From the NCBI RefSeq assembly GCF_009650095.1, contig NZ_CP045915.1, positions 2,170,001 to 2,234,000 on the forward strand: a DNA stretch of 64,000 nt. The letters are read 5' to 3'. A program made the translations under genes and the position numbers. Shown here piece by piece: positions 57,468 through 64,000 of the stretch (the first letter of the stretch is position 1; each line of letters begins with the position of its first letter). A model generated the notes under the pieces. It was not told the DNA's origin and did not search any database. It worked only from the letters and a program-made list of their open reading frames with translations. The stretch is from Gracilibacillus salitolerans (GTDB taxonomy: Bacteria > Bacillota > Bacilli > Bacillales > Amphibacillaceae).

Positions 57468-58505
57468 ATGAAAATAAAAGTGGTATCTTTTATCATAATA
57501 GTATTTTTAATAGTGTTTTTAAGCCTTCATTACTTTAATAAATCTGAGGAACCTCAAATGGTTCATTATCATAAGATTCCGACACAAACAAAAAGTGAAA
57601 AGGTACATTTAGAAGAGGACCATACGCTTATCGTTCAACAAAATGCAGTATGGAAATATATCAATCAAGATATTGATAGTTTTGTATCGGTTTACGGAGA
57701 ACCAGATCGAAAAGACCCTTCATTATATGGCTTTGAATGGTGGATATTTAAGCAAGATGATTTTTATATGCAATTAGCGGTAGAAAACGACATGATTATC
57801 AGTATCTATTCCAATGCTGCAACATTAGACCTTCGTCCGCTAGTAATTGGGCAAACATTGGAGGAAATTAAAGAAACATATCAATTAAAAGAGGAGATAG
57901 AGTTTGACCATATACGCTTTAAACTGACAGAAGATGATTTGCAACAAAGACCGGTTTTAAGGTTGTCCGAAGAAGTATTTGCTCAATTATATATCGATCA
58001 ATTCACGGAAAAGCTAGCAGGCATAAGAGTCATGAATAAAGAAGTATTTGAGCTGTTAAAGCCCTATGAAGTATTTTATTGGGGGGAGATAGAAGAAATT
58101 GATCAAGCAGACGAAAATCAATGGAAAGCTATTGAGGAAGGGTTAGAACAGCAAATTTTCGACTTAACAAATGAAATTCGTGCAGCGTATGAATTAAACA
58201 TATTATCATGGGATGATAAGGCAGCAGATGCAGCAAAAGCTCATAGCAATGATATGTTTGAGGAAAATTATTTTTCTCATTATAGTTTGAATGGGGATGG
58301 GTTGAAACAACGCTTATTAGCTGCCAACGCCTATTATTTATCTGCCGGAGAGAATATAGCTGCCCATTACATTGATGCTCCAGCTGTAATTCATGGATGG
58401 CTTAATAGTGATGGACACCGAGAAGCATTGTTAAAAGAGGAATATACACATTTAGGAGTAGGTGTTTATCAATCCTTTTATACCCAAAATTTTATTCAAA
58501 AGTAA
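57468..58505 (+). CDS. ylbC: CAP-domain (SCP-like) extracellular protein YlbC
   Basis: The 345-residue protein has an N-terminal membrane anchor (residues 4-21) and a CAP-associated N-terminal domain (about 60-200). The C-terminal CAP domain (about 215-340) has conserved His residues (AHSNDM, FSHYSL, AGENIA, WLNSDGHR). YlbC-type proteins are surface or secreted; function is unknown. Confidence 0.92.
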   Translation: MKIKVVSFIIIVFLIVFLSLHYFNKSEEPQMVHYHKIPTQTKSEKVHLEEDHTLIVQQNAVWKYINQDIDSFVSVYGEPDRKDPSLYGFEWWIFKQDDFYMQLAVENDMIISIYSNAATLDLRPLVIGQTLEEIKETYQLKEEIEFDHIRFKLTEDDLQQRPVLRLSEEVFAQLYIDQFTEKLAGIRVMNKEVFELLKPYEVFYWGEIEEIDQADENQWKAIEEGLEQQIFDLTNEIRAAYELNILSWDDKAADAAKAHSNDMFEENYFSHYSLNGDGLKQRLLAANAYYLSAGENIAAHYIDAPAVIHGWLNSDGHREALLKEEYTHLGVGVYQSFYTQNFIQK

Positions 58506-58574
58506 TACAGAAAGCACAAAAATGGGTCATTCGCATATATTGTGGTAGAGAAGTTGTAAGAGAGGAGTACAGCA

Positions 58575-58964
58575 ATGAAGAATGCATCTAATCCTTCTGT
58601 ACAACAATTTAAAGCATTTATTCATGAACATCCCCTTTTAATAAAGGAAATTAAACAAGGGAAAATGAGTTTACAAGAGGCTTATGAACAATATGTTCTA
58701 TTAGGAGAAGAGGACCCTTCTTGGAATAAATATAAGCCTAATCAAGACAAGAATGACTCCAAAGATACCTCCACAAATCAACTATATCAAAAGTTATGGA
58801 AACATATAGAGAAATTAGATGTGAATCAAGTGGAAACCCATATTAGTGATTTAAATGGAGCTATTGACAATGTTCTGACGTTGATTGATCAGTTTAAACA
58901 CTTTCGCAACAATCAAATGGGCGAATCACAATCTGGTAATTTCTTTTATAAACCAAAGGATTAG
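58575..58964 (+). CDS. ylbD: YlbD family spore-coat-related protein
   Basis: The 129-residue protein starts MKNASNPSVQQFKAFIHEHPLLIKEIKQGKMSLQEAYEQYVLLGEED, matching the YlbD family, annotated as a putative coat protein. It is followed by a helical region with a Gln/Asn-rich end. It forms a tight group with ylbE, 10 bp downstream. Confidence 0.9.
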   Translation: MKNASNPSVQQFKAFIHEHPLLIKEIKQGKMSLQEAYEQYVLLGEEDPSWNKYKPNQDKNDSKDTSTNQLYQKLWKHIEKLDVNQVETHISDLNGAIDNVLTLIDQFKHFRNNQMGESQSGNFFYKPKD

Positions 58965-58974
58965 GGGGATCTAG

Positions 58975-59208
58975 ATGGAGCCTGAGACCTACCGTTTTAT
59001 TCAGCAACGAGAAGATTTGTGGTATTTTATTCGTTCGAATCCAGAGTGGTATCGGTATTTAACAAGAAATCCAAGTATAATTGATGAATTGGAAATAGAA
59101 GCAAAGCAATTTTATGGAAAAACATTACCTCAACGTATGGAAAAAGCGCAACAAAATATACAAATGATAAGATTATTAATGCAAATGGCAGGCTCTTGGA
59201 ATGATTAG
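58975..59208 (+). CDS. ylbE: YlbE-like protein
   Basis: The 77-residue protein has the YlbE pattern (FIQQREDLWYFIRSNPEWYRYLTRNP). The ATG follows GGGGGATCTAG. The stop codon lies inside a terminator-like hairpin (59188-59218). Function unknown. Confidence 0.9.
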   Translation: MEPETYRFIQQREDLWYFIRSNPEWYRYLTRNPSIIDELEIEAKQFYGKTLPQRMEKAQQNIQMIRLLMQMAGSWND

Positions 59209-59223
59209 AGTTCTGCCTCTTTT
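59188..59223 (+). terminator. Terminator overlapping the ylbE stop
   Basis: GGCAGGCTCT / AGAGTTCTGCC with a 10-base loop is followed by TCTTTT. Confidence 0.65.
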
Positions 59224-59271
59224 ATTTCTTCCTTATAATTGGTATGATAATGGTATGGAGGTGTAAGAGTT

Positions 59272-59715
59272 ATGTTAGCAACAATGGAAATTGTTGATAT
59301 TTTAGATAAATCAGAGGCACTAGGTCAGATGGTTTTAGAGTCTGATGTCATGCAGGATTTTTATAAAGCAAAAGAAGTAATGGAACAGGACACAAAAGCA
59401 CAGGAGCTAATCGTGGGCTTTAACCACATAAAGGAATCATACGATGAGGTAGAACGTTTCGGCAGGTACCATCCTGATTATAGTAAAATAATGAAAGAAA
59501 TACGTGTTGCCAAACGTGAGATGGATATGCATGAATCTATTGCAGCTTATAAAATGGCTGAAACTAATCTTCAGAAATTTCTGGATGAGATTAGTCAGTT
59601 AGTTGCCTTTAGTGTGAGTGACAAAGTAAAAGTTCCAATGGATGGTGCAGCACTAACAGATGGTGGCTGTGGCTGTGGATCTGGAAGCAGTGGATGTGGC
59701 TGTAAAGCTTCTTAG
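59272..59715 (+). CDS. ylbF: YlbF (RicF), iron-sulfur subunit of the Ric complex
   Basis: The 147-residue helical protein of the YlbF/YmcA family has a Cys-rich tail: Cys133, Cys135, Cys142 and Cys144 in a Gly/Ser-rich stretch. In B. subtilis RicA, RicF and RicT form a complex carrying [4Fe-4S] clusters that promotes the phosphorelay, competence and RNase Y-dependent mRNA maturation. The tail here is consistent with cluster binding. GGAGGTG precedes the ATG by 8 bases. Confidence 0.95.
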   Translation: MLATMEIVDILDKSEALGQMVLESDVMQDFYKAKEVMEQDTKAQELIVGFNHIKESYDEVERFGRYHPDYSKIMKEIRVAKREMDMHESIAAYKMAETNLQKFLDEISQLVAFSVSDKVKVPMDGAALTDGGCGCGSGSSGCGCKAS

Positions 59716-59744
59716 CAAAATGTAATGAAAAAAGAGGTGGCCTT

Positions 59745-60026
59745 ATGCTAGTAAAAAGACAAGGATTAATTATTTGGTTTCATCAGATGAAGCATGTTAA
59801 ACATATCAAGAAATACGGTCATATGATTCATGTGTCGAAAAAGTTAAAATATGCGATGATATATGTTGACCAGAATAAATTGAATGATACATATCACTCG
59901 CTAATAAAATTACCTTTTGTCACAAAAGTGGAACCTTCTTACAAACCATTTATCAAAACGGACTTTGAGAGTAAAGTAATAGATGAAGAAAAAGAATACG
60001 AATATGACTACAAAATGGGAATATAG
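59745..60026 (+). CDS. ylbG: UPF0298 family protein YlbG
   Basis: The 93-residue protein starts MLVKRQGLIIWFHQMKHVKHIKKYG and contains YAMIYVDQNK and LPFVTKVEPSYKP, the UPF0298 pattern. It is 29 bp after ylbF. Function unknown. Confidence 0.93.
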   Translation: MLVKRQGLIIWFHQMKHVKHIKKYGHMIHVSKKLKYAMIYVDQNKLNDTYHSLIKLPFVTKVEPSYKPFIKTDFESKVIDEEKEYEYDYKMGI

Positions 60027-60082
60027 AATAGGATAAATATAGTCGCTAAGAAGTAGATAACATTCTATGCACATAAAAAAAC

Positions 60083-60118
60083 AACCTGCAGTTCATTAAT
60101 AACTGCAGGTTCTTTTTA
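60083..60118 (+). terminator. Terminator after ylbG
   Basis: The 11-bp stem AACCTGCAGTT / AACTGCAGGTT is followed by CTTTTT. The rest of the 60027-60341 gap is AT-rich with no gene. Confidence 0.92.
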
Positions 60119-60341
60119 TTTTCTAAAAAAGAAAATAAAAAGATAAAGGGAGAGGAGAAACCGGAGGAAGAACTTATGGGGAAATGTAAGTCTTCTCCGT
60201 ATTTAAGCAACTTTTTATGTTGCTATATTTAGAGTTTGTACAAAACCTATTGCTTTTATACAAATGAATTTGTGAATTGAGAATTTTGTCACTTTCATGC
60301 TATAGTAAGGGAGATTTAAAAAGAAGAAAGAAGGGAATGCT

Positions 60342-62576
<2,235 letters not shown>

Positions 62577-62740
62577 GTTTTGCACTCCTTTAATAGCACT
62601 TTTCTGTACCTTTATCAGAATGAGTAGTAAAATATGTAGTGTTTTTAAGTTTGTCCTTCATTTAAATATACGCAACTGTGCAGAAGAAATATGACTTATC
62701 ATTATATAAAATTGCAAGACCGTGAGAAAGAAGGGATTAA

Positions 62741-63766
62741 ATGTTTCAGAAAAAAAGTAAATCGAGAATAATTGGATATTTCGTAGCGTTGATTATAATT
62801 TTTATGTTATTTAGTTATCAGTTACCTTTTTATATTCATAAACCGGGACATGCGGATCCGCTTAATCCTGTTGTAGAAGTAGCAGGGGCATCAGAAAGTG
62901 AAGGAGATATGCACCTTGTAACTATTCAAGGTGGACGAGCTACACCATTTCAATACATGCTGGCTTTATGGCGAGATTATTATGATATACTTCCGATAGA
63001 GGACGTATTACTAGATGGTATGACAGATGAAGAATATCGGCAAATGCAGCTAATGATGATGGAAAGCTCACAAGAAGCCTCAACTGTTGTTGCGTATGAA
63101 GCAGCCAAAAAAGAGATTAATATTGATTATGAAGGAGTCTATGTTGTTTCAGTTGTAGAAGACATGCCCGCAGATGGGATCTTACAATCAGCAGATGAAA
63201 TCATTGAAATAGATGGACATACTATTAATGAAGCAGATGATCTTATCGACTATGTCACAACGAAAGATGTTGGCGACAACATATCGTTAACTATAAGACG
63301 AAATGACGAGACTTTTGAAACAAGTATCGCCTTGGAAGCTCTTGAGGCATTAAATGGGCAACCAGGTATCGGAATTCAACTTGTTACGAATCGAAGTGTG
63401 ACAGTTGCCCCTGATTTAACTTTTACTAGTGGTGAGATCGGGGGTCCAAGTGCAGGGCTGATGTTCTCATTGGAAATCTATGATCAATTAACAGAGGAAG
63501 ATATTACTAAAGGTTATCAAATTGCAGGTACAGGTGAAATTGATTATCAAGGTAATGTAGGGAGAATTGGAGGTGTAGATAAAAAAGTAGTCGCAGCAGA
63601 TCGAGCAGGTTGTGATATCTTCTTCGCACCTAATGAAAACGGTAGAGAAGACTCTAACTATCAAATAGCCAAACAAGTAGCTGAGGAAATCGGAACAGAT
63701 ATGGAGATAATTCCTGTTGATACCTTCGACGACGCCTTAGACTATCTAGAAAATCTAAACGGGTAA
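62741..63766 (+). CDS. ylbL: Membrane-anchored PDZ-Lon protease YlbL (SepM-like)
   Basis: The 341-residue protein has an N-terminal membrane anchor (10-26) and a PDZ domain (about 125-200, GVYVVSVVEDMPADGILQSAD). The C-terminal Lon-type S16 domain has the Ser-Lys dyad Ser237 (GGPSAGLMFS) and Lys282 (GGVDKKVVAADRA). The catalytic part faces outside. YlbL of B. subtilis helps clear the division inhibitor YneA; SepM of streptococci trims a peptide signal. Confidence 0.95.
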   Translation: MFQKKSKSRIIGYFVALIIIFMLFSYQLPFYIHKPGHADPLNPVVEVAGASESEGDMHLVTIQGGRATPFQYMLALWRDYYDILPIEDVLLDGMTDEEYRQMQLMMMESSQEASTVVAYEAAKKEINIDYEGVYVVSVVEDMPADGILQSADEIIEIDGHTINEADDLIDYVTTKDVGDNISLTIRRNDETFETSIALEALEALNGQPGIGIQLVTNRSVTVAPDLTFTSGEIGGPSAGLMFSLEIYDQLTEEDITKGYQIAGTGEIDYQGNVGRIGGVDKKVVAADRAGCDIFFAPNENGREDSNYQIAKQVAEEIGTDMEIIPVDTFDDALDYLENLNG

Positions 63767-63827
63767 GAAGACAGAGCAAATACACTTAAATATACTGGAG
63801 GTAAAGGATCCTCCCATTCTGATTAAT

Positions 63828-63853
63828 AAGACGCCGTAATTATGGCGTCTTAA
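63828..63853. terminator. Bidirectional terminator after ylbL
   Basis: The palindrome AAGACGCC / GGCGTCTT with flanking A/T runs overlaps the stop codon of the converging gene. Confidence 0.8.
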
Positions 63854-64000
63854 AAATTGGTTTTTGATAAGCTTGTTTTGTTAAATGTTTTTGGGAAGTT
63901 AACGGTAAAATGCTGTAATAAGCATGATCAATACGATCTTCGAATGTTTGATAAGGATAGGGATCCTTGCTGCTTGTATACCATTTTACATCGATTTCTT
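63840..64000 (-). CDS. C-terminal part of an unidentified protein (runs off the window)
   Basis: An open frame of 52 codons enters from the right edge on the minus strand and stops at 63840-63842. It reads EIDVKWYTSSKDPYPYQTF, then DHAYYSILPL, ending YQKPIFKTP. By position ylbM (tmcAL) would be expected next, but the segment is too short and I do not recognise it as that protein. Confidence 0.55.
   Translation of the reverse strand, partial: EIDVKWYTSSKDPYPYQTFEDRIDHAYYSILPLTSQKHLTKQAYQKPIFKTP

Overview
This window is a stretch of chromosome from a low-G+C, endospore-forming, aerobic member of the Bacillaceae. Gene content and order follow Bacillus subtilis (patA, ykyB, ykuE, darB/cbpB, dapH, dapL, ykuT, ktrC, rnjA, rpoY, ykrA, def, ykyA, pdhABCD, speA, yktAB, suhB, yla genes, ftsW, ctaA-G, ylbA-L). 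The AT-rich sequence, acidic lipoproteins and many short intergenic repeats suggest the halotolerant group around Gracilibacillus, Virgibacillus or Oceanobacillus. That last placement is inference. No rRNA, tRNA, CRISPR array, prophage or intact insertion sequence was seen.

Layout. 1-4.2 kb holds the start of the branched-chain amino acid operon (ilvB-ilvN-ilvC-leuA, minus strand) behind a T-box leader, with CodY-like and cre-like sites upstream. 4.3-13.4 kb is accessory: a DUF6884-like gene with a quinone-reductase-like gene, a spoVAC-AD-AE operon led by a YhcN-type lipoprotein, a zinc-ribbon/HtrA-like/lipoprotein cluster, a frameshifted PilZ gene and a short Spo0E-like gene. 13.5-20.3 kb holds patA, dapH and dapL, which cover the acetylated diaminopimelate branch of lysine and peptidoglycan synthesis, together with a c-di-AMP-binding CBS protein, a Sco1 protein and a Tat-type phosphoesterase. 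20.5-31 kb holds an MscS channel, an asymmetric ABC exporter pair, KtrC, RNase J1 with RpoY, a HAD phosphatase, peptide deformylase and YkyA. 31.4-36.2 kb is the pyruvate dehydrogenase operon. 36.5-39.2 kb is an accessory insert: a polysaccharide deacetylase lipoprotein, then a TetR regulator and an unknown membrane protein that share an operator sequence. 39.2-47.3 kb runs from speA through the ykt/yla genes to ftsW. 47.6-55.5 kb is the caa3-type cytochrome c oxidase cluster with heme A synthesis (ctaA-ctaG). 55.8-64 kb holds a YtvI-like permease and the ylb genes, including rsmD, coaD, the sporulation gene ylbJ and the PDZ-Lon protease ylbL.

How the parts connect. Sco1 (15.7 kb) and ctaA-G serve terminal oxidase assembly. 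PatA, DapH and DapL supply diaminopimelate. The CBS protein and KtrC both belong to c-di-AMP-linked potassium control. SpoVA proteins, YlaJ and YhcN-type lipoproteins, YlbD and YlbJ serve spore formation or germination, and Spo0E-like and YlbF proteins act on the Spo0A phosphorelay.

The least explained material lies between genes. At least three families of short repeats occur, one of them a nested palindrome whose stems covary between copies. There is also a family of bidirectional terminators sharing one stem sequence, and a 48-bp perfect palindrome that carries the operator of the TetR pair. I did not find a clearly new multi-gene system; the best candidates are the zinc-ribbon/HtrA cluster and the TetR/membrane-protein pair.
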